Origin: Paenibacillus agilis
GTDB lineage: Bacteria; Bacillota; Bacilli; Paenibacillales; Paenibacillaceae
NCBI RefSeq assembly: GCF_007786455.1
Contig: NZ_VNJK01000003.1
Coordinates: 372,001-436,000, forward strand
DNA length: 64,000 nt
Reading direction: 5' to 3'
Shown here: positions 7,945 through 16,718 of the stretch, piece by piece
How the letters are laid out: every line of letters starts with the position of its first letter
Numbering within the stretch: position 1 is the stretch's first letter
Notes under the pieces: model-generated
Seen by the model: only the letters and a program-made list of their open reading frames with translations
Databases searched by the model: none
What the model was told of the DNA's origin: nothing
Position numbers and translations under genes: made by a program

Positions 7945-10710
7945 ATGAAACGTTGGAAACCAACCATGTTATCTCGAAGCACTCTGAAACGCAAAGCAGC
8001 TCTCTACTTAAGCACAGCTCTATTGGCAGGCGCGTTGGTAGGATTCACTGGTGCCGGTGAAGCGCAGGCGGCTCAGCCTCATTCTTCTTACTGGTACCCG
8101 AATACGATTTTGAACTGGTCGCCGCAGACGGATCCAGATGCACCGTTCAACCGCAGTTCCGTACCATTGGAGGAAAAGCGTGTTCAAGGAGCTAAAGTGA
8201 ATCCGAATGCAAAAGTAGAGCCAAAAGTGATGGCACTCGCTTCTATGTACAAAAATACATCCGGTGCGCCGTCACAAGGAAATGACAACATGCACGGCTA
8301 TGCATTCAGCTACTGGCAGTATGTAGACAGCCTTATCATGTGGGGCGGATCTGCAGGGGAAGGTCTGATCGTCTCACCAAGTGCAGACGTCATCGATGCG
8401 GCACATAAAAATGGTGTGCCTGTATACGGTACGGTCTTCCTACCGCAAATGGAGCACGGCGGTAAATTCCAATGGACGCATGATTTGCTGCAGCAGCGTC
8501 CAGATGGTACGTTCCCAGTTGCCGATAAATTGATCGAAGTGGCGAAGTACTACGGCTTTGACGGCTGGTTCATCAATGAAGAAACGCAAGGCGGTACACC
8601 CGCAGATGCGAAGAAGATGCAGGAGTTCCTGAAATATTTGCAAAAGATTAAAACGCCTGAAATGGATATCGTATGGTACGATTCCATGATTAATGATGGT
8701 CCAGTTAGATGGCAAGGTGCTCTTAACGATAAGAACAGCATGTTTGTACAAGATGGTGCACAGCGTGTATCTGATCATCTATTTATCGACTTCCGTTGGC
8801 AGTACCAAGGCAGTGGCCAGACACCTTTCAAGAAATCACCCGATGTTGCAAAGCAGCTTGGGCGCAGTCAGTATGACCTGTATGCAGGTGTCGATGTGGA
8901 AGCAGGAGGCTATCAGAGCAGACTGAATTGGCCTGTTCTATTCCCTGACAATGGCACTCCAGTAACATCACTTGGTATTTACCGTCCAGACTGGGCATTC
9001 AACTCTTCTAAGACGAATGAGCAGTTCATGGAGAATGAGCATATTTTCTGGGTAGGACAAGGTAAAGATCCGTCCAAGACGCAATCCAACGGCAACGCTT
9101 GGCGTGGAATTGCACATGATATCGTCGACGAGACGGTTATTACGGATACCGACTTTACAACGCACTTCAATACAGGTAACGGAAAAATGTTCAGCGTACA
9201 CGGTCAGCAAGTTCGTGACCGCGAATGGTTCAACCGCAGCTTGCAGGATATTTTGCCAACATGGCGTTGGATGAAAGATGAGCAAGGACAAAAGATTGAT
9301 GCTGCATTCGACTTCAATAAAGCTTACTACGGCGGCAGCTCCTTGAAGCTCAGCGGTCAAACGGCACCAGGTGCAAGCACAAATGTGAAGTTGTATAAGA
9401 CAGATGTTCCTGTTACGAAGTCCACAGTAATGTCGATCACGTACCAGACCAATCAAGCAGAGGCAGCAGATGTAAACATTGGTGTCGCAGTTGAAGGGGC
9501 ACCGAATGATTATGTAATCGTGAAGCCGAAGCATACGCAAAAAGCAGGTACAGCGAAAGATTGGACACAAGCTACGTACGATTTAAAAGATTTTGCAGGC
9601 AAGAAGGTTGTCAGCATGTCTGTACAAGTAGCAGGTAAGCAGCAAGTAAACAACTACGAGCTGAACCTAGGTGAATTTGCAATCCGCGATCATCAAGCGT
9701 TTAAAGCTCCAAATCTTAAAGAAGTACAAGGCTTAACGATTATAGATAATGATTTCCGTGATGGCTTGTATGCAGATGCTCGTCTGAAATGGGACGATAT
9801 GGGCGATGATGTTTTGTACTATCAAGTGTATCGTCAGAAGCCAGACGGCTCCCGTGAGTTCATGGGCGCAACAGGCAACAACTATTACTACGTATCGGAA
9901 ATGCGTCGTGATGGAATCGAGCAAGCGACGGATCTAATCGTTGTACCTGTTAACCGTCATTATGCAGAAGGCCGTACAGCGACCGTTCAATTCCAATGGC
10001 CGGCATACCCTGCGCCAAAAGCTGATTTTGAAGCAGATAAGACGTATGTAGCACCAGGCGAAATGATCCAACTGAAAGATAAGTCTACGGAAGTAACGAC
10101 AGAATGGTTGTGGAACTTCCCAGGAGGTACGCCAACATCTAGTACGGAGCGTAATCCGCAAGTGAAGTATGAGCAAGAAGGCGAGTACGAGATTACACTG
10201 ACAGCGAAAAATGCAGTCGGCCAAGATGTCGTGACGAAGAAGCTCATTACGGTAGATAAAGCAGCAGCGAATCGCTCTGAGGACGTAGCTAAGGGCAAGA
10301 AGACGACAGCTTCTTCTTTCGTGAATGCAGGTGAAGCGCCTCAATTCGCAGTGGACGGTGAAATGCATACGAAGTGGTGTGCGGTAGGAAATGCTCCGCA
10401 TTGGATGACCGTTGACTTGGGTGGCGAATTCAACATTACGGAGTTCGTTGTACACCATGCGCAAGCAGGTGGAGAATCTGCATCCTTCAATACACGTGAG
10501 TTCAAGATTCAATTGAGCTCTGACGGTCAAACTTGGACAGATGCTGTTGTCGTGAAGGATAATGATAAAGGTACAAGCAAGCATGCAATCGCTAAGACAA
10601 AGGCTCGCTATGCGAAGCTGATCGTAGAAAAGCCAACACAAGGCGGCGACACAGCAGCTCGTATTTACGGCTTCGAAGTGAAGGGTATACCATTCCAACC
10701 TGCGCAATAA
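7945..10710 (+). CDS. Secreted GH85 endo-beta-N-acetylglucosaminidase with PKD and F5/8 (CBM32-like) domains
   Basis: The enzyme cuts the chitobiose core of N-linked glycans. The 921-residue protein has a signal peptide (cleavage near residue 44, GEAQAA), then a GH85 catalytic domain of about 400 residues. GFDGWFINEETQGG carries the N-x-E pair typical of substrate-assisted catalysis, here Asn211 and Glu213. A jelly-roll-like segment (about 440-580) and a fibronectin-like stretch follow. A PKD domain is at about 690-770 (FEADKTYVAPGE, NFPGGTP), and a discoidin/F5-8 type C domain (about 780-915, AVDGEMHTKWCAVG) probably binds sugars. The ATG is preceded by AAGGGG. It is monocistronic, under a cre site and followed by a terminator, which fits a scavenging enzyme induced when preferred sugars run out. 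Confidence 0.9.
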   Translation: MKRWKPTMLSRSTLKRKAALYLSTALLAGALVGFTGAGEAQAAQPHSSYWYPNTILNWSPQTDPDAPFNRSSVPLEEKRVQGAKVNPNAKVEPKVMALASMYKNTSGAPSQGNDNMHGYAFSYWQYVDSLIMWGGSAGEGLIVSPSADVIDAAHKNGVPVYGTVFLPQMEHGGKFQWTHDLLQQRPDGTFPVADKLIEVAKYYGFDGWFINEETQGGTPADAKKMQEFLKYLQKIKTPEMDIVWYDSMINDGPVRWQGALNDKNSMFVQDGAQRVSDHLFIDFRWQYQGSGQTPFKKSPDVAKQLGRSQYDLYAGVDVEAGGYQSRLNWPVLFPDNGTPVTSLGIYRPDWAFNSSKTNEQFMENEHIFWVGQGKDPSKTQSNGNAWRGIAHDIVDETVITDTDFTTHFNTGNGKMFSVHGQQVRDREWFNRSLQDILPTWRWMKDEQGQKIDAAFDFNKAYYGGSSLKLSGQTAPGASTNVKLYKTDVPVTKSTVMSITYQTNQAEAADVNIGVAVEGAPNDYVIVKPKHTQKAGTAKDWTQATYDLKDFAGKKVVSMSVQVAGKQQVNNYELNLGEFAIRDHQAFKAPNLKEVQGLTIIDNDFRDGLYADARLKWDDMGDDVLYYQVYRQKPDGSREFMGATGNNYYYVSEMRRDGIEQATDLIVVPVNRHYAEGRTATVQFQWPAYPAPKADFEADKTYVAPGEMIQLKDKSTEVTTEWLWNFPGGTPTSSTERNPQVKYEQEGEYEITLTAKNAVGQDVVTKKLITVDKAAANRSEDVAKGKKTTASSFVNAGEAPQFAVDGEMHTKWCAVGNAPHWMTVDLGGEFNITEFVVHHAQAGGESASFNTREFKIQLSSDGQTWTDAVVVKDNDKGTSKHAIAKTKARYAKLIVEKPTQGGDTAARIYGFEVKGIPFQPAQ

Positions 10711-10738
10711 TATATGACATCTCTACTGTAGAAACAGG

Positions 10739-10771
10739 CAGCTCCAGTTATGTAACTGGGGCTGTTTTTAT
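10739..10771 (+). terminator. Intrinsic terminator after the GH85 gene
   Basis: A 12-base arm CAGCTCCAGTTA pairs with TAACTGGGGCTG around a very short loop, followed by TTTTTAT. Confidence 0.85.
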
Positions 10772-10944
10772 GTGCTGACTGCCCACAAACAATAAAGAAT
10801 ATATTTCCAATGAAACTTTGCGTCTTTTCGTGAGGCTCCCCCGTCTAATCCATGTAAACTTCATGAAGATACAACAACCTAACAGGTTATTCAACTAAAA
10901 CGAAGACATGGATACCATGGTCAAAATAAAGGAGCATATACAAC

Positions 10945-12387
10945 ATGAAAACAAAAACAATCGCAATCGTAACAGCATCTATCTTGGCAGGTTCTTCTTT
11001 GCTTGGTTATGTAGGTACAACATGGGCTGGCAAACAGCAGCAGCCTTCCGCACAAACGAAACAAGAAGTGAAAATTCCAAACGTACTGGCACAGAAGCCG
11101 CAGCAAGAAAAAACGTACTCCAATGATGCATTCCGCAACATCGGTGAAGTGAAGCTTAGCGAGCAATATGTGATTAAAGGTGAAGCGCGTGTATTTGAAG
11201 GTAACTACAACTACGTTGTGAAGCAAGGTAGCAAAGTAATCACAAAGGGCTTCAACACAGCATCTAAAGGCGGTCCAGAGTGGGGAACGTTCTCCCAAAC
11301 GATTACGGTACCTGTTAACAAGCTGAACAGCATGCAGCCATTGACGGTAGAACTTTTTGAAGTGGATATGGAGAGCGGTAAAGAAGTACGTAAAGTAGTC
11401 GTTGATTTGAACGGTAAAGGTAGTGTGAAGCAAAACGATTCATTCCGCGGTGTGAAAGTCGTATCTGCCAACGTACAAGTAGCGATCAAAGGTGAAGCTC
11501 AGGTACACGAGGGTACTTACAACTACGCAGTGAAGCAAGGTAACAAAGTGATCGCTCAAGGCTTCGGTACAGCATCAATGGGTGCTCCAGAGTGGGGACA
11601 AGTGAAACACACGATCTCCATTCCGAAGAATAAAGTGTTCGGTAAAGAGGCTTTGACACTGGAATTGTTCGAAGTAGATATGGAGAGCGGCAAAGCAGTG
11701 AATAAGCTCGTGATGCCAATCGCGAAAGAAGCGCGAGCTCACAAAGAAGTACAAAAGCCAAAGAAAGATAAAGTAGTGAAGAACGATGCATTCCGCAATA
11801 TGAGCGAAGTGAAGCTTAGCGAGCAGTATGTGATTAAAGGGGAAGGTCGCCTATTTGAAGGCAACTATAACTATGTCGTGAAACAAGGCAGCAAAGTGAT
11901 TGCAAAAGGATTCGGCACAGCATCTAAAGGCGGCCCAGAATGGGGCACATTCTCTCAAACGATTACGGTCCCTGTAAGCAAAACAGCTAAGAAGCAGCCG
12001 TTGACGGTTGAATTGTTTGAAGTAGATATGGAAAGCGGTAAGCAAGTAAACAAAGTAGTCGTTGATTTGAACGGCAAAGGAAAAGTGAAACAAAATGATG
12101 CATTCCGTGGTGTGAAAGTGGCATCTGCAAAATTGCAGGCTTCTGTAAAAGGCGAAGCTCGTGTTTTCGAAGGCACGTATAACTATGCAGTTAAACAAGG
12201 TAAAACGACGATTGCCCAGGGCTATGGCACTGCATCTATTGGTGCACCAGAATGGGGCAAGCTCAATCAAACGATTTCCATGGATAAGAGCAAAGTATTT
12301 GGCAAACAGCCGCTTACACTAGAATTGTTTGAAATGGATATGGAAAGCGGCAAGGCGACGAATAAACTTGTACTTCCTATTCGCTAA
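10945..12387 (+). CDS. Exported protein with four tandem Gmad2 (spore-germination Ig-like) domains
   Basis: After a signal peptide (MKTKTIAIVTASILAGSSLL, cleavage near residue 30) the 480-residue protein consists of four roughly 100-residue repeats. They begin at residues 60, 164, 280 and 384, each with N-D-[AS]-F-R. Each has the Gmad2 pattern: KGEARVFEGNYNY, then GFGTAS-x2-GxPEWG, then LFEVDMESGK. Gmad2 is known from the C-terminal part of germination-related proteins (GerM type), where it is an Ig-like binding module without catalysis. Repeats 1 and 3 resemble each other more than 2 and 4, so the array is a duplicated two-domain unit. It is monocistronic with its own terminator. A wall or spore-surface binding role is inference. 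Confidence 0.75.
   Translation: MKTKTIAIVTASILAGSSLLGYVGTTWAGKQQQPSAQTKQEVKIPNVLAQKPQQEKTYSNDAFRNIGEVKLSEQYVIKGEARVFEGNYNYVVKQGSKVITKGFNTASKGGPEWGTFSQTITVPVNKLNSMQPLTVELFEVDMESGKEVRKVVVDLNGKGSVKQNDSFRGVKVVSANVQVAIKGEAQVHEGTYNYAVKQGNKVIAQGFGTASMGAPEWGQVKHTISIPKNKVFGKEALTLELFEVDMESGKAVNKLVMPIAKEARAHKEVQKPKKDKVVKNDAFRNMSEVKLSEQYVIKGEGRLFEGNYNYVVKQGSKVIAKGFGTASKGGPEWGTFSQTITVPVSKTAKKQPLTVELFEVDMESGKQVNKVVVDLNGKGKVKQNDAFRGVKVASAKLQASVKGEARVFEGTYNYAVKQGKTTIAQGYGTASIGAPEWGKLNQTISMDKSKVFGKQPLTLELFEMDMESGKATNKLVLPIR
11122..12387 (+). repeat. Two tandem 660-bp coding repeats
   Basis: Inside the Gmad2 gene the unit starting at 11122 recurs at 11782, and the sub-unit starting at 11434 recurs at 12094, each exactly 660 bp apart. 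Long identical runs, such as AGTGAAGCTTAGCGAGCA, show that the duplication is recent enough to remain visible at DNA level. Confidence 0.85.
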
Positions 12388-12409
12388 TCTAGATCGCGTA
12401 GACTTATTT

Positions 12410-12444
12410 GGAAGAAGCGGCGCTGCTGGTGTCGCTTCTTCTTT
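12410..12444 (+). terminator. Intrinsic terminator after the Gmad2 gene
   Basis: A 9-bp stem GAAGAAGCG with CGCTTCTTC is followed by TTTACAT. It lies about 25 nt after the stop codon. Confidence 0.75.
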
Positions 12445-12558
12445 ACATAATGTCAGCAATGCGTGTTGGATGAGTGGTTAAAGTTGGTGCTGGAGTGGCG
12501 ACACTAAAAGATAATGAGATAGGTAACGCTCGATGATTTTCTGGAGGTGAAGGACTGC

Positions 12559-13077
12559 GTGAGCGACTTTGAACTTGAGAAGCGCGCGATTGCTGGCGAT
12601 GATGAGAGTTTCTCTATCCTTATCGAACAGCGAAAAGAAAGAATTTACCGTATGGCCTATACGTATGTAAGAAATAAAGAAGATGCGTTGGAAATTGTAC
12701 AGGAGACGGTATATAAAGCCTATTTGTCCGTGGAGAAGCTGCAGCAGCCTCAATATTTTAATACGTGGCTGATGAAGATTGCGGTGAACGCTGCCTTGGA
12801 TCATATACGCAAGTCCAAACGGGTCGTATATATGGATAAAGATATAGAAAGAAGCTATACCCCTGATAATCGGGAAGGGAAGCTGGATTTGTATGAGGCA
12901 CTGGATAGTCTGGATGAGAAGACGCGAACAGTGCTGATGCTACGGTATTTTGAAGATATGCCATTGAAGGACATTGCGGATACGTTAGAGACACCATTAA
13001 GTACGATTAAATCGTTGATCTATCGTGGGCTGGAGAAATTGAAAATAAATTTGGGGGAGGGTGAGCTGCTTGAATAA
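12559..13077 (+). CDS. ECF-type RNA polymerase sigma factor
   Basis: The 172-residue product has sigma region 2 (AYTYVRNKEDALEIVQETVYKAY, the -10 reading helix, followed by FNTWLMKIAVNAALDHIRK). After a short linker comes region 4 (LDEKTRTVLMLRYFEDMPLKDIADTL with the TPLSTIKSLIYRGLEKL recognition helix). Region 3 is missing, as in ECF sigma factors of the SigV/YlaC kind. I chose GTG at 12559 because GGAGGTGA ends nine bases before it. A more upstream GTG would lie inside that ribosome binding site. The stop overlaps the start of the next gene by 8 nt, so the sigma factor is translationally coupled to its probable anti-sigma partner. Confidence 0.88.
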   Translation: MSDFELEKRAIAGDDESFSILIEQRKERIYRMAYTYVRNKEDALEIVQETVYKAYLSVEKLQQPQYFNTWLMKIAVNAALDHIRKSKRVVYMDKDIERSYTPDNREGKLDLYEALDSLDEKTRTVLMLRYFEDMPLKDIADTLETPLSTIKSLIYRGLEKLKINLGEGELLE

Positions 13078-14146
13078 AGATTTGGAACGGTTAAAGAAAG
13101 ACTATCAAAATATCGAAATTCCTGATGAGCTCACTTCTGTGACGCGCCAAGCGTTGGAGCGGGCTAAGCAGGAACGTGCACGTATAAAACAAGTTCAACA
13201 TCATGATGCGAGTCATGCTCAAATTGACAATCAAAGTCCAAGCGAGAAGTCGGATTCTATTCAATTTGATCGTGGAAATCGTAACTATCAGCAGAGCCAG
13301 CAGCATTCAGGCAAGTCGCAAAGTCAACATGCGCTGCCACGCAATCGTTGGGCGAAGCGTATTGGTGCTAGTGCAGCAGCTGTGTTTGTTTTATTTACGA
13401 TTAGTGTCAATACAATGCCTGCGTTCGCAAGCAGCTTGGAGAATATTCCGGGTATTGGCAAGTTAGTGAAGGTGCTGCAGTTTAATAAGGGAGAAGCTGA
13501 AGGGGGGCAGATTACAGACTCAACGGATATTTATGCGATCGGATTACATGAGAAGGGTGAAAGTGATCAGATTACGATTCGTTTCCAGCAAAATCATATA
13601 GAGCAAGAAGTGGCAAGTTACTTCCATGTTAATTATCGTGAGTTTCCAAATACGATGACATTCGCGGTTGGTGGAGCTCGTAATTTCTCTGCAGAGCAAG
13701 ATTTGGCTACTTTGAAAAAGAGTCGATTTGTGCAGGATGCCTATACGATCGTATCACCCGACGACTCGCTTGTTCGCTTTACGATCGTATTTAAAGAGCC
13801 GGTGGCTTATGAAGTAAAGGAATATCAACAACCTGCGGAAGTTGTACTTACGTTAAAGCAAGGAACTCCAGCAGAAGCGAAGGATAACATTTATTCGGTA
13901 CGTACTGCCTCGCATCCATTTGGGGAAGAGCAAGGCGTGATGGAGGAAAAGCTGCTTGAAGAAGAACATGTACGCATTTTGAAAGACAGTGCGGGTACGT
14001 ATTTGGTGGAAGCGGGTTATTATCCGACGAAGGAAGAAGCGCAGTCACAATTGAAGAGATTGGAAGAGCAGTACGGCATGCAAGGACAATTACATGTGGA
14101 AGAACGGACATATTTGCAAATGCCAGAGCAGATTATTGGCCAGTAA
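13070..14146 (+). CDS. Probable anti-sigma factor, DUF4179-type single-span membrane protein
   Basis: The 358-residue protein has a charged cytoplasmic N-terminus of about 100 residues (NKDLERLKKDYQNIEIPDEL onward), rich in Gln and Ser. One membrane span follows (IGASAAAVFVLFTISVNTM), then an extracytoplasmic domain starting SLENIPGIGKLVKVL, the typical opening of DUF4179 in RsiV-like proteins. The last 70 residues (VEAGYYPTKEEAQSQLKRLE) look like a SPOR-type fold. I prefer the TTG at 13070, nine bases after GGGAGGG, over a GTG abutting the ribosome binding site. Overlap with the sigma gene supports the anti-sigma role, which is inferred from family and context. Confidence 0.75.
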   Translation: MNKDLERLKKDYQNIEIPDELTSVTRQALERAKQERARIKQVQHHDASHAQIDNQSPSEKSDSIQFDRGNRNYQQSQQHSGKSQSQHALPRNRWAKRIGASAAAVFVLFTISVNTMPAFASSLENIPGIGKLVKVLQFNKGEAEGGQITDSTDIYAIGLHEKGESDQITIRFQQNHIEQEVASYFHVNYREFPNTMTFAVGGARNFSAEQDLATLKKSRFVQDAYTIVSPDDSLVRFTIVFKEPVAYEVKEYQQPAEVVLTLKQGTPAEAKDNIYSVRTASHPFGEEQGVMEEKLLEEEHVRILKDSAGTYLVEAGYYPTKEEAQSQLKRLEEQYGMQGQLHVEERTYLQMPEQIIGQ

Positions 14147-14226
14147 TGTGATGTGATGTTATGAGTTGACAGATTATGTAATACGGTTTACACTGCTACC
14201 AGCTAATAAGGAATAGGTGGTGTAGG

Positions 14227-14757
14227 ATGACAGTAAGAACGATATTGCCATTTGGAGATCCTTTGCTACGTAAAACATGTAGGCCAATAACTGAAATGTC
14301 GCCGCGGATGCTGACCTTGCTGACAGACTTGAAAGAGACACTTTATGCGGAACCTGGCCGTGCAGGATTGGCGGCTCCACAGATTGGCATTTTGCGGCGA
14401 GCTGTAGTAATGGATATGGGGGATGGCTTCCGAGAGTTCATTAATCCTGAGATCATGGAAGCTCATGGCGAACAGCAAAGTTTCGAGGCATGCTTATCTT
14501 ATCCGGGCTATTATGGACGCGTAACCCGTTATCAGTATGTCAAAGTAAAGAGCGTGGATCGAGAAGGAAGGCAGCTCATAACAGAAGCAGAAGACGATTT
14601 GGCTGTCTGTCTGCAGCATGAAATCGATCATTTGGATGGTATCTTATTCGTGGATCGAATGAAAGATGGGGTGCTCATTCATGAAGTTACGAAGCATCGA
14701 GTTCCATTGCTCGATGTGATTCAGTTGGCCAACAGTAGAACATGCCGTTTACCTTAG
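14227..14757 (+). CDS. def: Peptide deformylase
   Basis: The enzyme removes the N-formyl group from nascent proteins with a bound metal ion. All three family motifs are present in the 176-residue product: GLAAPQIG (motif 1, GxGLAAxQ, with alanine in place of the first glycine), EACLSYPG (motif 2, EGCLS with alanine for glycine and the metal-binding Cys) and HEIDHLDG (motif 3, HExxH). Its length is normal for the short type. The ATG follows AGGTGGTGTAGG. It is not next to fmt, so it may be an accessory copy, and the glycine-to-alanine changes fit a second, specialised paralogue. That last point is inference. Confidence 0.9.
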   Translation: MTVRTILPFGDPLLRKTCRPITEMSPRMLTLLTDLKETLYAEPGRAGLAAPQIGILRRAVVMDMGDGFREFINPEIMEAHGEQQSFEACLSYPGYYGRVTRYQYVKVKSVDREGRQLITEAEDDLAVCLQHEIDHLDGILFVDRMKDGVLIHEVTKHRVPLLDVIQLANSRTCRLP

Positions 14758-14795
14758 TACATTTATAGTAAGTGCATGCAATGTACAGTGAAATT

Positions 14796-14832
14796 AATCC
14801 CGTCACTTCCTATCGGAAGAGACGGGATTTGT
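14796..14832. terminator. Bidirectional-type hairpin between def and the ROK gene
   Basis: AATCCCGTC pairs with GACGGGATT, extended internally by CTTCC with GGAAG. It lies between two convergent genes. The T tract is short on both strands, so it may act weakly in both directions. Confidence 0.6.
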
Positions 14833-14878
14833 TGTATAGAAGATGACTAATCTGCAAGGTAAGCCTGCATGACGTTAC

Positions 14879-16129
14879 TTAAGCCTCTTGTCGAGAGGTG
14901 AGATTGTCGAGCACAAGCAGCGCTGCGCCGATAGCGATGGCTTCCTCGCCATAGTTTCCTTTACTAAATACAACTTGGTAGCTCGGATAGTGGTAGGTAC
15001 GGCGAATGGCCGTTTGCGTAGCCGTATAGAAGAATAGGTCATTGGACGTCATTAGAGGCCCGCCAAGGATGACTTTCTCGGGATGCAGCACGTTCAGTAG
15101 ATTAGCGAGTCCAATGCCGAAGTAAGTGGCAGCCTGACTGACGATCTCGGTAGCTAGTGTATCTTGTTGATGCAGTGCTTCGATTACATGTCTAAATGTA
15201 ACAGCTTCACCAAGATGAATAACGGATTGGAGGCGGCTCGGCCGACCTGTTCGGAGCTTGGAGATCGCTTCTCGTTCAATTGCATAGATCGTTGCATATG
15301 AGTCGAGACAGCCATAGTTGCCTCCTGGGGTTCGATGTGGAATCCCATCTGCTTGAATAATCATTTGACCAAGGGAGCCTTCCATATCGGTAGCACCATG
15401 AATGAGTTTGCCGTCTGCCATCATGGCAGAGCGCAATCCGACTCCAGCATGAACGTAGAGCATATGACGGACGCCTTTCGTACGATTGCTCCAAGACTCG
15501 GCAATAATAGCTGTATTCGCTCCATTATCAAGCAGCACAGGAATACGCAGTCGGTGCTCCAACTCTGCACCGATCGGTACATCGTTCCAGCCAGGGGCAT
15601 AGAACCACTGCGGGTTTTCAATGATGCCAGTGAAGCGATCGAGCGTGCCTACTGCTCCGATGCCAAGTCCGATGCACTGTTCATGTGGGATACGATACTT
15701 AGCGATCCATAGCTGGATTTGCTCAACAACGTAGTCAATCAATGCAGAAGGTGTCATATGTTCGGTCATCGTCCAGCTAATCGAATCAATCTTTTGGCCA
15801 GCCGAATCAACGATAGCAAGGCGGGAAGTCGTCCGCGAAATATCCAGCCCGAAGCAATAACCATAAGATGCCCTTGTTCGATAGAGAATGGGACGCCGTC
15901 CACCTGTTGAGGCGCCGAATCCGCTCTCCTCAATGAGACCAGCAGCAGACAACTCTTCCAGCACGCGGGTGAGTGTGCTAACTGTTAAGCCGCTCTTCGT
16001 GAGCAGGTCGTTCTTCGAGATTTCGTGCTTCTGCCGAATCCGTCTAAAGATTTCCCGCGCCTTTGATGAAGGGATTCGATCTTGCAAAGGCAGATGCGTT
16101 CTTCCATCCTGAGCGTGTGTATTAGACAT
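14879..16129 (-). CDS. ROK-family transcriptional regulator (NagC/XylR type)
   Basis: The 416-residue protein has an N-terminal winged helix-turn-helix (ISKNDLLTKSGLTVSTLTRV, residues about 33-75). The ROK sugar-kinase-like fold follows, with GLDISRTTSRLAIVD (phosphate loop), the sugar-binding LGIGAVGTLD and NPQWFYAPGW segments, and the LDNGANTAIIAE segment. The consensus zinc-binding Cys cluster is replaced: only GNYGCLDSYATIYA remains, so one or two ligands may be missing. I start it at ATG 16129, nine bases after GGGG. A TTG at 16138 is the alternative. It overlaps the end of the chromate-transporter gene by 8 nt and must be co-transcribed with it. The effector sugar is unknown. Confidence 0.85.
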   Translation of the reverse strand: MSNTHAQDGRTHLPLQDRIPSSKAREIFRRIRQKHEISKNDLLTKSGLTVSTLTRVLEELSAAGLIEESGFGASTGGRRPILYRTRASYGYCFGLDISRTTSRLAIVDSAGQKIDSISWTMTEHMTPSALIDYVVEQIQLWIAKYRIPHEQCIGLGIGAVGTLDRFTGIIENPQWFYAPGWNDVPIGAELEHRLRIPVLLDNGANTAIIAESWSNRTKGVRHMLYVHAGVGLRSAMMADGKLIHGATDMEGSLGQMIIQADGIPHRTPGGNYGCLDSYATIYAIEREAISKLRTGRPSRLQSVIHLGEAVTFRHVIEALHQQDTLATEIVSQAATYFGIGLANLLNVLHPEKVILGGPLMTSNDLFFYTATQTAIRRTYHYPSYQVVFSKGNYGEEAIAIGAALLVLDNLTSRQEA

Positions 16130-16658
16130 ATAAAACAATCCCCGCTATTCCTGATATTAAGATGACTGCGATGGGATGCATCTTCCAACGAATAAGCGCG
16201 AACAGCATGACAGCAAAAATCCCGATGCTGAACCATGTATATCGAGCATATCCGTTCCATAGGCCGGAATGCATCGCCATATTGAAGGCAGCGTAGGCAA
16301 TAAGCGCCATAACTGCTGGCTTCATGCCGTCGAGTGCAGCTTGCACCCAATGATTATGATACATGCGGTAGAATAGAGTAGCAACTAAAAACATCAAAAT
16401 AATGGAAGGCAATACAATTCCAATGCTAGCAGCGGCGCTTCCGATCCACCCTGATGCTGCGTATCCTATATAGACGGCGCTATTCATCGCAACAGAACCT
16501 GGAGCCATTCCTGCTAATGTAACAGCGTCTGTAAATTCAGCTGCGGTCATCCAGTTGTGCTGCAGCACTTCATGCTCGATGAGTGGAATCATCGCATATC
16601 CTCCACCGAATGACACGAACCCTAATTTGAAAAAGGTCCAAAACAGATCCCATAGCAT
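16122..16658 (-). CDS. Chromate transporter family protein, single-domain half (CHR)
   Basis: The 178-residue membrane protein has the CHR signature near its start (FKLGFVSFGGGYAMIPLI) and the GMAPGSVAMNSAVYIGY motif, with about five to six hydrophobic segments. Half-size CHR proteins normally occur as pairs that together replace the long ChrA pump, and the partner lies 60 nt upstream here. I start it at the ATG preceded by AAAGGAATTCAGCG. The longer frame has no ribosome binding site. Export of chromate or sulfate is known for the family. The true substrate here is not visible from sequence. Confidence 0.85.
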   Translation of the reverse strand: MLWDLFWTFFKLGFVSFGGGYAMIPLIEHEVLQHNWMTAAEFTDAVTLAGMAPGSVAMNSAVYIGYAASGWIGSAAASIGIVLPSIILMFLVATLFYRMYHNHWVQAALDGMKPAVMALIAYAAFNMAMHSGLWNGYARYTWFSIGIFAVMLFALIRWKMHPIAVILISGIAGIVLYV

Positions 16659-16718
16659 CGCTGAATTCCTTTCTATTTTCGATTCATATGGATGCAAATT
16701 GTAACTAACCGTGTAATG

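Noticed and set aside
9934..10707. Long open frame on the minus strand opposite the GH85 gene
   Set aside because: It is a by-product of strong codon bias in the plus-strand gene. It has no ribosome binding site or protein-like pattern, and the plus-strand protein is unmistakable.
12547..12558. Upstream GTG as start of the ECF sigma factor
   Set aside because: It lies inside the GGAGGTGA ribosome binding site. The GTG at 12559 has normal spacing.
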